64,000 bases of DNA from Streptomyces cynarae (GCF_025642135.1 NZ_CP106793.1:186001-250000); one strand, 5' to 3'; counted from the first letter of the stretch, positions 43,930 to 55,879 are shown. Notes: generated by a model not told the origin, from the sequence alone. Numbers and translations: made by a program.

Positions 43930-44121
43930 TCCCCAGCCGGGATCACCGGCCGGAGCGGTGCACGTCGCGCCGCACGACCGTCTCCCCCGCCTGGAAACTC
44001 CGCATCGTGCCCTCCTCGGTGTGAGGGCCTGTCCGGCCGATCATGCTCGTCACTGCAGCCGGTAAGGTCGCCAACGCTCATCCACTAGGCAGAGTTCGAA
44101 GGAGTCGCTGGACGCCCGCAC

Positions 44122-44563
44122 TCAGTGGGCCACGGCACCGGGACGGCGCAGCACCTCCATGGCCGCGTGCACGTCGAGCTCCTCCTCTTGTGGTGCCTCC
44201 TCGCAGTCCCGCACGTGCACGACGAGCGCCCCCGGTGGCCGCCCACGCCCGGGACCCGCTGGATCTTCCAGGCCCACCGGTCGGATGCGTGCGGGGTCGG
44301 CTCGTCGCGGCGCAGCGGGCAGGTGGGGACGGCGTCGTACCGGACGCCGTCGATGGGCCGCGCCTGGCGAGGGGTGAGCCAGACCCGGTACTCGCGCGGC
44401 TCGACGGTCTCGGTGGCGGGATCGTCGGCCCACATGGGCAGCCCCACCCAGTACAACCACCCGGCCTTGGCAAACTGCCCCGGGCGTGCAGCCGGCCCCG
44501 CAGTTCCCACCCGTCAGGCAAGATCACCCGAACCTGCGGCGGGGGTCGCTCAGCCGAAGGCAT
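44122..44563 (-). pseudogene. DUF6233-like protein with two frameshifts
   Basis: MPSAERPPPQVRVILPDGWELRGRLHAR; then QFAKAGWLYWVGLPMWADDPATETVEPREYRVWLTPRQARPIDGVRYDAVPTCPLRRDEPTPHASDRWAWKIQRVPGV; then ALVVHVRDCEEAPQEEELDVHAAMEVLRRPGAVAH. In order they make one Streptomyces DUF6233-type protein of unknown role, interrupted twice by single-base changes. Confidence 0.6.
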
Positions 44564-44637
44564 GCCCACTAGGAGCTGTCTCCTCGATCTTGGGTGATCT
44601 CTCGTGAACGAGGGGATGCAACATCTACGCTGCGGAG

Positions 44638-45081
44638 ATGCGTGAGTTGACGTTGCGTATCCGGGTTGCTGCCTACGTGCTGCGCCGGCGCGCGGGACGG
44701 TTGGAGTTGCTCGTGTTCGATCACGACGCGGACTTACCGCCCGGCACGCACGTCCCCGCGGGGGGTGTGGCTCCGGAGGAGCCACTGGAAGAGGCAGTGT
44801 TGCGGGAAGTCGCAGAGGAGAGCGGGCTGACATGCGTTCGGGTGCTGCGTCCGATCGCGGAGGAGCACACCCCGCACCCGATCCGGCGCTTTCCACGTCA
44901 CACCACGTTCTTCGAACTGGAGGTAGACGGCGACGCAGATGTCCCCGATGCGTGGGACCACTGTGTGACGGGCGTGGGGCGGGACAACGGCATGACGTTC
45001 CATTGCCGTTTCGAGCCGCTGCCCCTGGCCTTCCCTTTGGCGGATGGCCAGGACGCCTGGCTGAATCGCCTGAGGGCATGA
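44638..45081 (+). CDS. NUDIX hydrolase
   Basis: 147 residues. Full NUDIX box GGVAPEEPLEEAVLREVAEESGL (G-x5-E-x7-REVxEExGx), preceded by LRIRVAAYVLRRRAGRLELLVFDHDAD and followed by HPIRRFPRHTTFFELEVDGD. It would hydrolyse a nucleoside diphosphate-linked substrate, not further predictable. Confidence 0.9.
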   Translation: MRELTLRIRVAAYVLRRRAGRLELLVFDHDADLPPGTHVPAGGVAPEEPLEEAVLREVAEESGLTCVRVLRPIAEEHTPHPIRRFPRHTTFFELEVDGDADVPDAWDHCVTGVGRDNGMTFHCRFEPLPLAFPLADGQDAWLNRLRA

Positions 45082-45141
45082 GCGCCGCCACTGTGCCACC
45101 ACCAGGGTTGCCTCTTCGGCCGGCCATTCGTTGTTCTGGCC

Positions 45142-45200
45142 ATGCTCAGCAGGGGAGATCTCACGGACAGCGAGTGGGCAGAGCGCCTCGCATGGGCCGA
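45142..45200 (+). pseudogene. Possible IS transposase N-terminal scrap
   Basis: MLSRGDLTDSEWAERL looks like the first residues of IS4/IS5 transposases (M..RGDLTD..W..L.PLLP). Too short for certainty. Confidence 0.35.
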
Positions 45201-45653
45201 ACGGGGGCGGACCTACTCCTGGGGCAGGAATTGCCGCACGTCCGTTCTGACCTACGCAGCCACGCCACTGAGCGTTTCCTTGCGCCCCCTGGCCTGGCTC
45301 CGCGGACGTCAGCCGCTCTCAGCGGCCTTCCCGGCTCCGACTCCCCCCCTTCCCCTCCACCGGGAGTTCGGGGTGAGGTCCTCCCCGGCGCGCCGGTTGC
45401 ACCCTGGCCTCGTCCGATAAGCGGAGCGTCGACGTGCGCCAAGATGTAAAAAAGCGGGCCCGTGGCGCACTGGGTGTGCGGACCTGGCCTGCGTACGCTG
45501 GACCACCGGGTCTAGCTTTCGAAACCTCCTGGATCCCGGCCAGTGCCGGGCCCTTCTTGCTGCTCAGATCTCGTAAGGCCCGTACGCGTGGGCAAGCAGC
45601 GTTGGCCACCAGTGCCACATGAATCGCTTGCCCGGGTGCCGCAGAACCGCGCC
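45201..45653. other. Non-coding gap with a hairpin
   Basis: No gene is supported. It contains the hairpin at 45535-45550 and a run of six A residues at about 45448-45453 next to GCGGGCCCG, which read on the minus strand as a GC palindrome followed by T residues could end transcripts. Confidence 0.4.
45535..45550. terminator. GC-rich hairpin downstream of the GH13 gene
   Basis: CCCGGC, CAGT, GCCGGG: perfect 6-base stem and 4-base loop, about 100 bases past the end of the minus-strand glycosidase gene. The T run is weak. Confidence 0.4.
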
Positions 45654-47393
<1,740 letters not shown>

Positions 47394-47444
47394 GCTGGGG
47401 ACCTGCCTTGTCAAGTCGTGGACGAGATCCAGTAGTTCGTGAGA

Positions 47445-48042
47445 CGGCGCGAACATGGGCGGCCAGGGCCCGGTCGCCGGGCGCCGCGTAGGGGATCAGC
47501 GGAGTGCGGCCGACGCGCATCGACCGGCTGGGTGCTATGGGCGGCGAGGGTGCGGCGCACGTCGGAGTCGGTCATCGGGGTGAGCGGGTGGTGCCGCATG
47601 GCCGAGTCCGACGGCAGCGTGTCGTCGACGAACAGGTGGCCCCGGTAGACGGTACGGCCGTTGTCCGGGCAGGCCGCGCACAGCACGGTGCACCGTTCTC
47701 CGAGCGCGTCCAGCAGTGCCTCGGTGACGGGTCCGATGTTGCCCTGAGGGACGGAGTCGAAGGTGGAGCAGTACTTGAACCACACGCGCTCGCAGCCGAG
47801 GGCGATCAGGTGGTGCAAGGCGGCGAGGGAGGCGGTGATGGCCTCCTGCCGGGGCGCGGTGCGGGACTTCGGGGCCGGCACGACGGCGTCGGCGTCGTGC
47901 TCGTGCGGGAAGGGCCGCTCGGGCACGCCGACGGTGGGGTGGTGCGGAAACCGGCGGCGACCAGGGCGGCGGCGATGTCGGTGCCGCCGGTGAAGTCGTC
48001 GGCGATGCACTCCCAGACGGGGTGGTCACGGTGCCCGCTCAT
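47445..48042 (-). pseudogene. DUF1537 four-carbon acid sugar kinase, frameshifted and truncated
   Basis: MSGHRDHPVWECIADDFTGGTDIAAALVAAGFRTT, then in another frame VGVPERPFPHEHDADAVVPAPKSRTAPRQEAITASLAALHHLIALGCERVWFKYCSTFDSVPQGNIGPVTEALLDALGERCTVLCAACPDNGRTVYRGHLFVDDTLPSDSAMRHHPLTPMTDSDVRRTLAAHSTQPV. These are the conserved N-terminal domain motifs (ADDFTG, KYCSTFDST..GNIGPV, HPL.PM) of the OtnK/DtnK family. The C-terminal half is missing. Starts inside the stop of the racemase gene. Confidence 0.8.
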
Positions 48043-48728
48043 CGGGCGGCTGCCTGCGCGGCGGGCAGGGTGGCGAGTTGGGCGGCGCCCGACCGCGGGG
48101 AGGTGAGCACGGGGACGGTGAGGCGGTCCGAGGGCAGGCTGCCGACCGCCTGTGCCATGGAGGCCTGCGCGAGGACCAGGACGTCGGCCCGGGCGGCGAG
48201 CCGTTCGGCCTCGGCGGCGATCAGGCGGTCGTGCTCCGCCGTGTCGCCCGCGCTGCGCGCCTCGTACGCTCCGGGGCACACGGAGGTGGTCAGTTCGACG
48301 TCGGCGCCCTCCTGCGCGGCCGTGCGCCGGATCAGGTCCTCGGTGGGGCCGAGTGTGGAGGGCAGGGTGGCGAGGACGGCTATGCGGCGGCCGGCGTGCA
48401 CGGCCTGCCGTGCCATGGGCTCGTCCACGCGCAGGACGGGGATGCCGACGTGCGGACGGGCGAGTTCGGCGGCGCCGCCGATGGAGGAGCAGGTCACCAG
48501 GACGGCGCAGGCGCCCGCTTCCTCGGCGAGGGCGGCGTAGGCGGCCAGGCGGCGAACCGTGCGGGGCAGCATGCCGTGGGCGACGGTGTCGGCGAGCAGG
48601 CTTTCGTCCACCACGTGGTAGGCGTCGACGCCGGGGGCTTCCTGCCGGAGGAGGGCGGCGAAGACGGCCGGCAGGGCGGTGACGGTGTGCAGCACGCACA
48701 CCTTGGGCTGGTGGGTGGTGGCCGTCAT
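48039..48728 (-). CDS. Asp/Glu racemase-superfamily protein
   Basis: 229 residues: VCVLHTVTALPAVFAALLRQEAPGVDAYHVVDESLLADTVAHG, AVLVTCSSIGGAAELARPHVGIPVLRVDEPMARQAVHAGRRIAVLATLPSTLGPTEDLIRR and TTSVCPGAYEA. The two catalytic Cys are in TCSSIGG and VCPGA. In this setting (aldolase, FGGY and DUF1537 kinases) it may isomerise a sugar or sugar acid, not an amino acid; that is inference. Overlaps neighbours by ATGA on both sides. Confidence 0.88.
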   Translation of the reverse strand: MTATTHQPKVCVLHTVTALPAVFAALLRQEAPGVDAYHVVDESLLADTVAHGMLPRTVRRLAAYAALAEEAGACAVLVTCSSIGGAAELARPHVGIPVLRVDEPMARQAVHAGRRIAVLATLPSTLGPTEDLIRRTAAQEGADVELTTSVCPGAYEARSAGDTAEHDRLIAAEAERLAARADVLVLAQASMAQAVGSLPSDRLTVPVLTSPRSGAAQLATLPAAQAAAR

Positions 48729-49678
48729 GCCGCACCTCCCGGCGCCTCGGCGGCTCGCGCGTGCTGCCAGGGGCGGCCGTAGCGGTCGACGACGTCCCCG
48801 AGTTCCCGTAGTCGGGGGGCGGAAGCGCCTCGCAGCACGGGCAGCGGGTCGGCGTCGGCGAGGGCGTCGGTCCACAGGGCCCTGCCCGCCAGGAAGCCGG
48901 AGGCCCCGGCCCGGCAGACGGCCTCCACGGCGTGTAGGAACGCCTGCGGGTCGACGCCCTGGGAGAGCACCACCCAGGGGCAGTCGACCACCGCGTCGAT
49001 ACGCTCGGCCTGCCGTGCGAGGTGGGAGATCGAGCCGATGCCGCGATCGGGCACCTGGCACTTGTACAACGACGGTCCGAGAGGGGCCAGTTCGGCGGCC
49101 GCCTCGACGATGGAGTCGTTCAGGTCGAAGGTGCCTGCGGCCTCCTCCTCGGGCGTGGGGCGGGTCACGGGTTCGAGTACGGATGCCAGGCCCGCCTCGC
49201 GGCAGCGGTCGACGAACCGGGCGGCCAGTTCGATGCGCTGCTCTCGGCGCGCGTCGCGCCGCCACACGACGAGCAGCTTGAGGGCGGCGACTCCGTCGGC
49301 GCGGGCCTGCTGCGGATCGACCTGCTCGTCCAGGTCGGTGTCGGCGACGACGCCGCCCGGCTGGTCGAGTACGTCCGCGGCGAGGACGAGGGCGCAGTCT
49401 GCGGGGAGCAGTCGGTCGGCCACGACCCGGTCGTAGCCGTACTGGCGGTCGATGAGGAACGCTGAGGCGAGCGGGGCGAGTTCGCGGGCGACGGACAGTT
49501 TGAAGGCGACCATGGCCTCGTTGGTCACGCGATCACCGGCTGAGTGACGACTCATCATGGCGCGCAGCGACTCGCGCTGGTCCATGGCGACCATGGCGAA
49601 GGTGCCGGACGGCCGGGCGAGGGCGGCCGGCGCGAGCGATCCCGAGGCCAGCAGTGGGACGGGCTGGACGATGGACAC
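48725..49678 (-). CDS. LacD/YihT-family class I aldolase
   Basis: 317 residues from a GTG (VSIVQPVPLLASGSLAPAALARPSGTFAMVAMDQRESLRAMM). The VAMDQRESLR start, FLIDRQYGYDRV, VAALKLLVVW, SVLEPVTRPTP and GPSLYKCQVPD, with the probable Schiff-base Lys in YK, match the tagatose-bisphosphate (LacD)/sulfofructose-phosphate (YihT) aldolase group. It would cleave a phosphorylated sugar made by the adjacent kinase to triose units. Confidence 0.88.
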   Translation of the reverse strand: MSIVQPVPLLASGSLAPAALARPSGTFAMVAMDQRESLRAMMSRHSAGDRVTNEAMVAFKLSVARELAPLASAFLIDRQYGYDRVVADRLLPADCALVLAADVLDQPGGVVADTDLDEQVDPQQARADGVAALKLLVVWRRDARREQRIELAARFVDRCREAGLASVLEPVTRPTPEEEAAGTFDLNDSIVEAAAELAPLGPSLYKCQVPDRGIGSISHLARQAERIDAVVDCPWVVLSQGVDPQAFLHAVEAVCRAGASGFLAGRALWTDALADADPLPVLRGASAPRLRELGDVVDRYGRPWQHARAAEAPGGAA

Positions 49679-49739
49679 GGTGAATACTCCATGGGGTGGT
49701 GGCCAGGGGGCAGAGGGACGGACGCCGTTCGAGGACGGA

Positions 49740-51266
49740 TCAGGAGCCCGCACCGGACGCCGGATCGGGGACGGGCCGGGATGCGGTGGCAGGGGCGGTG
49801 ACGGTGGGCAGGAACACGGTTCGATAGGTGCGTCGGTAGGCGTCGGCTGCCGCGGGTGGGGCGTCCACCGGGCGGCGAGCGGCGGCCGGTGCGGCGGGAT
49901 CGAGACCGAGCGCGGCGCCGGCCCAGGCTGCGGCGCCCAGGCAGGCGGCGTCGGGCGCGCCGCACCCCAAGGTGCGCCAGGGCGAGACGGCGGCCTTGAT
50001 CGCCACCCAGGTGCGCTGGCGTACTGAGCCACCGAGCAGGGTGACGGTGTGCGGTGGCCCGCCGGCCAGTTCCCCTTGGACCTCGGCCATCCAGCGGGCC
50101 TGGTAAGAGGCGCCTTCGAGGAGCGCCTTGGCCAGTTCGGGCAGCCCGTGCCGGGGCTGGAGGCCGTGCACGGCCAGTCGCCGAGCGGGGTCCGGGTGCG
50201 GCGCGGAGCGACCGTAGAGGTACGGCTCGACGCACACCCCGGTCGGCCCCTGCCCCGCCTGTTCGATGAGCACGGCAAAGCGGCGGTAGCGCTCCTCGGG
50301 CGGGGCGTGGTCAAGGCCGAGCAGCCGGTCGCAGAACCATTCCACCAGGGCGCCGGAGCTGGACATGCCGGCGACCGTGCACCAGTGGACGCCGTCGACG
50401 TGCCGCCCGTAGGACATGCCCTGGCGACTGGTGGCTCGTACGTCCGGCGCGGCGTCGGCCAGGGTCACCACGGCCTCGGCCGTGCCCATCGAGTCGGCCG
50501 CCTCCCCCGCCTCCCGTACGCCCGCCGCCCAGGCGCCGACCAGGTGGTCGTGCCCGGCCACGACGACGGGCGCGCCCGGCGCCATGCCCAGGGCAACGGC
50601 CGTGACGGTGCCGATGCGGCCGACCGGCGCCCCCGGGGGATGCACCGTCGGCATCCGGTCGACGTCGAGGCCGGCGAGCGCGAGCAGGTCGGCACGCCAG
50701 GCGCCGGTGTGCACGTCCCAGGCCATGGTGCGCTGGGCGAACGTGGCGTGGGTGCCGACGACCCCGGTGAGGGCGTGGGCCACCAGGTCCGCCGCACCGG
50801 CCCAGGTCCGCATGCGGCGCACCACTTCGGGGTTTTCCTCACTCAGCCACAGCCACTTGGCCAGCGGCACTTTGGGGCTGGGCAGCACGCCGGTGGCCTC
50901 GTGCAGTTCGGCGGCGCCGTGCTCGCGGCGCAGGCGCTCGGCGTGCGCGGCCGGCCGCGGATCCGACCAGGACAGCGCGGGCAGCAGCGGGGCGCCGTCG
51001 GCATCCAGCGGTGCGCCGGTCTCGGCCATGCCGGTGATCCCGACGGCGTCGGGACCGCACCCAGCCGCGGCCATGCAGGCGGCGAGCGCCTCCAGGGCGG
51101 CGCGGCACAGCCGGGCCACGTCGTGGGCATGGCCCGATGCGTCGACGGGCGTGCGCCGCTGGGCCTGGGCGAGGACGGTGCCGTCCGGCGTGCACAGCAC
51201 GGCCTTGCAGTGCGTGGTGCCGACATCCACTCCGGCAAGGACCGGGCCGCGCCGCCTGCCGCTCAT
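49740..51266 (-). CDS. FGGY-family carbohydrate kinase
   Basis: 508 residues: N-terminal phosphate loop VLAGVDVGTTHCKAVLCTPDG, VGITGMAETGAPLDADGAPLLPALSWSDPR, C-terminal lobe VVVAGHDHLVGAWAAGV, DSMGTAEAVVTL and VTLLGGSVRQRTWVAIKAAVSPW. Phosphorylates a sugar or polyol in the cytoplasm; the exact substrate within FGGY cannot be read from sequence. Start MSGRRRGPVL overlaps the upstream glycosidase stop. Confidence 0.92.
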   Translation of the reverse strand: MSGRRRGPVLAGVDVGTTHCKAVLCTPDGTVLAQAQRRTPVDASGHAHDVARLCRAALEALAACMAAAGCGPDAVGITGMAETGAPLDADGAPLLPALSWSDPRPAAHAERLRREHGAAELHEATGVLPSPKVPLAKWLWLSEENPEVVRRMRTWAGAADLVAHALTGVVGTHATFAQRTMAWDVHTGAWRADLLALAGLDVDRMPTVHPPGAPVGRIGTVTAVALGMAPGAPVVVAGHDHLVGAWAAGVREAGEAADSMGTAEAVVTLADAAPDVRATSRQGMSYGRHVDGVHWCTVAGMSSSGALVEWFCDRLLGLDHAPPEERYRRFAVLIEQAGQGPTGVCVEPYLYGRSAPHPDPARRLAVHGLQPRHGLPELAKALLEGASYQARWMAEVQGELAGGPPHTVTLLGGSVRQRTWVAIKAAVSPWRTLGCGAPDAACLGAAAWAGAALGLDPAAPAAARRPVDAPPAAADAYRRTYRTVFLPTVTAPATASRPVPDPASGAGS

Positions 51267-53295
51267 GGCGTCGACCCGCCTTCCGGCCGGTCCGCGAGCT
51301 CGGGCAGCTCCAGTGCCGCCTCGGCCGCGTACAACAACAGTCCGGCGCACCAGGCGTGCGAGAGGGTGAGCAACATGCCTTTCGCCTGGAAGCAGGAGGT
51401 CTGGTAGAACCGCTCGCTGACCATGCCGCGGTAGGCGTCGAAGTCGCCGTCCTCGCGGGCGACGAACTGCCGGAAGCAGTCGAGGTTCTCCCGGGTGGAC
51501 TCCAGGTAGTAGCTGTCACCGGTACGTCGGGCCAGGCGTGCCATCTCGGGCAGGCACACCAGGCCGTAGGAGTGCAGGTGCTGGTTGGAGGGGGAGGCCT
51601 GGTCGCCGCCACGGGTGCGGAAACCGTAGCGGCCCAGCAGTGTGCGCGGGGAGAATTCCACGTCGTACGTGTAACGGAAGGTCAGCATCCAGTCGGCGCT
51701 GCGGCGCGCCAGGTCGAGCCATTCGGGTGCGTCGTCGGCCACCAGCAGCGCGGTGTAGGCCATGACCGCGGTGTAGCCGTCCTCGGACGTGGGGGCGAGG
51801 TCGACGTCCTCGGGAGCCCCGCACAAGAACTCCGAGCGCACCTCACGGGCGTAGCACCGCCCGGCGCGGCGGGCCGCCTCGAGGTGGCCGGGCAGATCGA
51901 ACGCCTCGGCGGCCTCGACCAGGGCGGCACCCAGGTCAGCCCGGCGGCCCCGGCGCGGGAGAGGACGGCGCCGGTGGCCTGGTGATAGGCGGAGCCGAGG
52001 TGGCCGTCGGCGTCCTGCGCGGCCAGCGCAACCGCGAGGTTGCTGCGCACCGCGTGCTCCCAGACGGGGTGGTCGCTGCCGTGCCGCCGCTCCTCGGTGA
52101 GGGCGCGGAGCATGAAGAGGGTGGCCTCGGCGAGGGTACGGGCGTGCAGCCGGTCGCGGTCGGGATGCCAGCCGGTGGTCCAGCCGCGCGAGGCCGTCCA
52201 CTGTCCCCAGAAGGTGCCGCCGGGGGCGAGATTGTCGGCGACGTGGTCCAGCACCGCCTCCGCCGCCTTGCGGTAGTCGGCGCGGCCGGTGCGCCGGGCA
52301 TGGCGCAGCAGAGCGTACGCGTACGGCACTCCACTGACCCAGCCGACGTGCATGGCCTGCCGGTCGCCGCGTTCGCCCAGCGCCTCGCGGTCGAAGGCGG
52401 CGGTCTCCAGCAACACCGGCGGATCGGGGCGGTAGTGCCACCGGTACAGGCCCCAGGCGGCCAGGTCGGCCGCCTCCCCCAGGCCCACCCAGGCCGCCGG
52501 GCCGCGCTCGGGGCGGTCGCGCTCGTGCACCTCGCGCAGCACCGGGGCGTAGGCGTGCGGATCCGCGCCGAGCAGACCGATGCGGAAGGTGACGGCGCGG
52601 CTCTCCCCTGGTTGCCAGGTGTGCAGCTGGGCCTCGGCGGGCAGCGGCTGCGCGGAGCCGTAGTAGACGACCGGCTCCTCGCGGTAAGGGAAGTGCAGGC
52701 GCAGGCCGGGACGCGAGGTGTGCGGGTCCAGGGACAGGCCCACGCCGGACAGGCCGAGTTCACTGCGCTCGCCGGTCACCAGCACCGCTCCGCCACGGGT
52801 GTCGCGCGCGAAGACCGCCGGGGTCGCACAGCGGTCGGCTCGGAAGCCCCAGGTGTGGCTGACCATGGCGTCGGGGTCGTGGGCACCGGCCTGGAAGCGG
52901 GGGAAGACCCGGTCGCAGTCGGGTACCCGGTTCTCGCCGTAGAACAGGCCCGGTATCAGCCAGCCGGGGTCGTCGGTGGTTCCCAGCTGGACCTCGACGC
53001 GCAGACCGGCGGTGAGGGGCACCTCCCCGGTCCGCGTGACCGTGAGTGTGGTGTCGCGAAGTCCAGCCGGTCCGGCGGGTGGGGCGAGCACGGCGCGGGC
53101 GTGGAAGCCCGCGGCCTCACCGGTCAGCACCAGGGTGCCGTCGGCGGTGTCGGTGCTCTGCTCGACGGGCACGGGCACGGCGTTGCCCTGGGCGTCCAGC
53201 AGGGCCACGAGGTAGGGAAGCCGGACGCATCCGCCGTCGGCCTCCGTGCGCAGCTCCAGGGCGGCGACCGGGCCGGAGGTCACGTCAACGGACAT
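51263..53295 (-). pseudogene. Helical-toroid glycosidase-like protein, single frameshift
   Basis: A 677-residue protein if a base is restored near 51935. Residues 1-260 are a beta-sandwich-like domain (MSVDVTSGPVAALELRTEADGG, GWLIPGLFYGENRVPDCDRVFPRF). The rest is an (alpha/alpha)6 helical domain: WHYRPDPPVLLETAAFD, HVGWVSGVPYAYALLRHARRTGRADYRKAAEAVLDHVADNLAPGGTFWGQW, then in the next frame ALVEAAEAFDLPGHLEAARRAGRCYAREV, DGYTAVMAYTALLVADDAPEWLDLARRSADWMLTF and SNQHLHSYGLVCLPEMARLARRTGDSYY. It resembles glycan-degrading toroid enzymes. Co-translated with the GH2 gene by an 11-base overlap. Confidence 0.75.
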
Positions 53296-55879
53296 GGTGT
53301 TCTCCCGTGTTCCAGCCCGATATGCGCACGACCCGGTCGTCGGGGGGCGCCTCGCGCCACACCACGTCCACGGCGGTCTCCTCTCCGGGCAGCAGGTCGA
53401 TCACGTTGTCGCCGAACACCGCCCAGCCGGGGCGGTCGTAGGGCCGTGCGTCCTCGAGTATCAGGCCGGGCGCGGCGGGGCCGTCCACGTGCCGCAGCCG
53501 GATCCTGCCCCGGCCGGTGCTCTCCTCGTCGTGTTCGGCGACGGCCTCGATGCGGGCGGGCGGCAGGTCGAGCAGCGGGGCCAGATCGGCGGTGCGGCTG
53601 CACGGGTAGCGGTTGCGGGCCAGCGCCGTCCCGGCGCCGTCGTACAGGGTCAGGTCGAGGAAGAAGATGTCGGTGCCGACGGCCTCGAGGGGGGCGGCGA
53701 GGGTGCCCAGGTGCAGCGGTCGGCCGGGCTCCCCGGCTGCCGTCGGGGTGAGCTGCCACGAGCGGTGGGCGGCCTCGGTGCCGTACGCGTCCACGATCCG
53801 GGCCACGGCCGTGCCGACCGGCAGCGGACCGGCCGCCCACGCCCACACCTCGGCCGTGACCGTCTTGTGTCCGGCCCAGGCGGGGCCGGGGAAGGCGGCG
53901 CACACGTGCAGCGGGCGGTAGGCGCGGCGTACGCCGTGGTAGGCGGGCTTGGGATCGCCGCGGTGGTCGACGGCCGCCGTGCACCAGGCGTTCGGGAAGG
54001 GCTCGTTGAACTGCCAGGGAAGGGTGCCGCTGCTCCTGAAGGCCCGGCGCCGGTTGGCTTCGAGGGCGTAGCGGAGCCCCTCGTACTGCAGATGCTGGCT
54101 GGCGCGCCGCATCGTGTCGACGTCCTCGATCCGTGCGCCGAAGGAGTCCTGGACCAGCGGGGCGTTGTTCCACCAGGCGCCGAGGTGGGCGTAGACCGGG
54201 TTCTCGCGGCCGGCGGGCCAGCGGTCCGCCTCGTCGGGGACGAGGTGTTCGAGGGTGCGGCGGTTGGCCATGCCCTCGACGCCGAACTCGCTGTGCAGGA
54301 GGCAGGTTCCGGCGTCGTACAGGCCGTTGTGCTCCGCGAGACCCTGGTGTTCCCAGGGTCCGTGCACGTCGTGCAGTCCGTCCGGGTTGCGGGCGATGTT
54401 GTCGGCCCGGTTGAGGAACTCCACGCCGGATGGCGAGCTGGGCAGCCAGGCCCGCTCGGGGTCGAGCCGCCCGAGCGCGTCCCGGAGGGCCCGCAGCACG
54501 GGGGCGGACTCGTCCAGGGGGTTTCCCTTCTCGTCCTGCAGTTCGTTGCCTCCGCACCACAGCACGAGTGAGGGATGGTGGCGGCGCGGCGGTACGACGG
54601 CGTGGGCCTCGCGCACCATCAGGTCGACGAACTCCTGGTCCGACGCCGGGGTGGAGCCCATGCCGGAGCTGGACATGCTGAACTCCTGCCAGACCATCAG
54701 GCCCAGCCGGTCGCAGAGGCTGTAGAACTCCTCGGTCTCGAGCAGTCCCCCGCCCCACACGCGCAGCAGGTTGACGTGCGCGGCACGGGCCAGGTCCAGC
54801 AGGTGCGCGAGCTTGGCCGGGCGCGGGACGCCGTACTGGGCGTCGACGGGCACCCAGTTCCAGCCGTTGGCGTACAGGCGGCGGCCGTTGACGGTGAGGG
54901 TGTAGGGCAGCGCGTCCTCGGAGGCACCGTCGTTCAGGACCAGCTCGACGCGCCGGAAGCCGACCTGGAACCGGCGTGCGGTGGTGTGCGACCCCGAGGC
55001 GAAGGTCACCTCCACCTCGTAGAGGTGTTGCTCGCCCGCGCCGTTGGGCCACCACAGCCGCGGCCGCGGCACGCTCAGTTCGATACGTGCGCCGGTGTCC
55101 GCGGTCATGCCCGCGAGATCGCGTTCCTCCTCGGCGACGACCCGTTCCCCGTCTCGCACACGTACGGCCAGCCGGGTGTTGTCGGCCGCGCGTCGGCCCT
55201 CGGCGAGGGTGAGGTCGGCCTCGACGCGTACGGTGCCCTCGCGCAGGCCCTCGGCTCCGGGCCCGAGGCATGCGCTCGCGGTGACGCCGCGCAGCCGCGC
55301 CGGCCCGCTCACCACCAGCCGGACACCGCGCCAGATGCCCTGGTGGACCATGGGCGGGCAGAAGTCCCACCCGTAGCCCATGCGCGCCTTATGCACGCGG
55401 ACCCGGTCGGTGCGGCCGACCTGCGGCTCGTTCGCGGGCGCGGGGTGCACGACGACGGCCAGCAGGTGCTCTCCCCCGCCGCGCACCAGGTGGGTGACGT
55501 CGGCCTCGAAGGGACGGAACATGCCTTCGTGCCGGACGACGACGGTGTCGTCGACGAGGACGGTGGCCTCGTGGTCGACACCGTCGAAGCACAGCACCGC
55601 GCTTTCGTGCGGCTCCAGCGGGGGCAGAGTGAGGGTCCGCCGGTAGGCCCAACTGCGATTGGGCACCCACTCGTTCAGCAGGCTGTTGCGGCCGACGTAC
55701 GGGTCGGGAACCTCGCCGGCGCGGTGCAGGTCGTCCAGAACGCTCCCGGGGACGTGGGCCGGGAGCCAGCCCGCGGTCGTGAACGGCTTGTGCGGGCCGA
55801 TGTGCCACTGCCATTCGTCCCCGACGAAGCCGCGCAGCTGCCAGGCGCCGTCGGCGTCGTCCAACAGTGTCTCGGTCAT
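53285..55879 (-). CDS. GH2 beta-mannosidase-like glycosidase
   Basis: 864 residues with GH2 domain order: sugar-binding jelly roll (WQLRGFVGDEWQWHIGPHKPFTTAGWLPAHVPGSVLDDLHRAGEVPDPYVGRN, FCPPMVHQGIWRGVRL), immunoglobulin-like domain, then the TIM barrel with RLYANGWNWVPVDAQYG, NLLRVWGGGLLETEEFYSLCDRLGLMVWQEFSMS, the acid/base Glu in LVLWCGGNELQ and the nucleophile Glu in LLHSEFGVEGM. The GGNWxP/WGGG pattern is that of beta-mannosidases. No signal peptide. ATGA overlap with the GH38 gene. Confidence 0.92.
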   Translation of the reverse strand: MTETLLDDADGAWQLRGFVGDEWQWHIGPHKPFTTAGWLPAHVPGSVLDDLHRAGEVPDPYVGRNSLLNEWVPNRSWAYRRTLTLPPLEPHESAVLCFDGVDHEATVLVDDTVVVRHEGMFRPFEADVTHLVRGGGEHLLAVVVHPAPANEPQVGRTDRVRVHKARMGYGWDFCPPMVHQGIWRGVRLVVSGPARLRGVTASACLGPGAEGLREGTVRVEADLTLAEGRRAADNTRLAVRVRDGERVVAEEERDLAGMTADTGARIELSVPRPRLWWPNGAGEQHLYEVEVTFASGSHTTARRFQVGFRRVELVLNDGASEDALPYTLTVNGRRLYANGWNWVPVDAQYGVPRPAKLAHLLDLARAAHVNLLRVWGGGLLETEEFYSLCDRLGLMVWQEFSMSSSGMGSTPASDQEFVDLMVREAHAVVPPRRHHPSLVLWCGGNELQDEKGNPLDESAPVLRALRDALGRLDPERAWLPSSPSGVEFLNRADNIARNPDGLHDVHGPWEHQGLAEHNGLYDAGTCLLHSEFGVEGMANRRTLEHLVPDEADRWPAGRENPVYAHLGAWWNNAPLVQDSFGARIEDVDTMRRASQHLQYEGLRYALEANRRRAFRSSGTLPWQFNEPFPNAWCTAAVDHRGDPKPAYHGVRRAYRPLHVCAAFPGPAWAGHKTVTAEVWAWAAGPLPVGTAVARIVDAYGTEAAHRSWQLTPTAAGEPGRPLHLGTLAAPLEAVGTDIFFLDLTLYDGAGTALARNRYPCSRTADLAPLLDLPPARIEAVAEHDEESTGRGRIRLRHVDGPAAPGLILEDARPYDRPGWAVFGDNVIDLLPGEETAVDVVWREAPPDDRVVRISGWNTGEHHVR

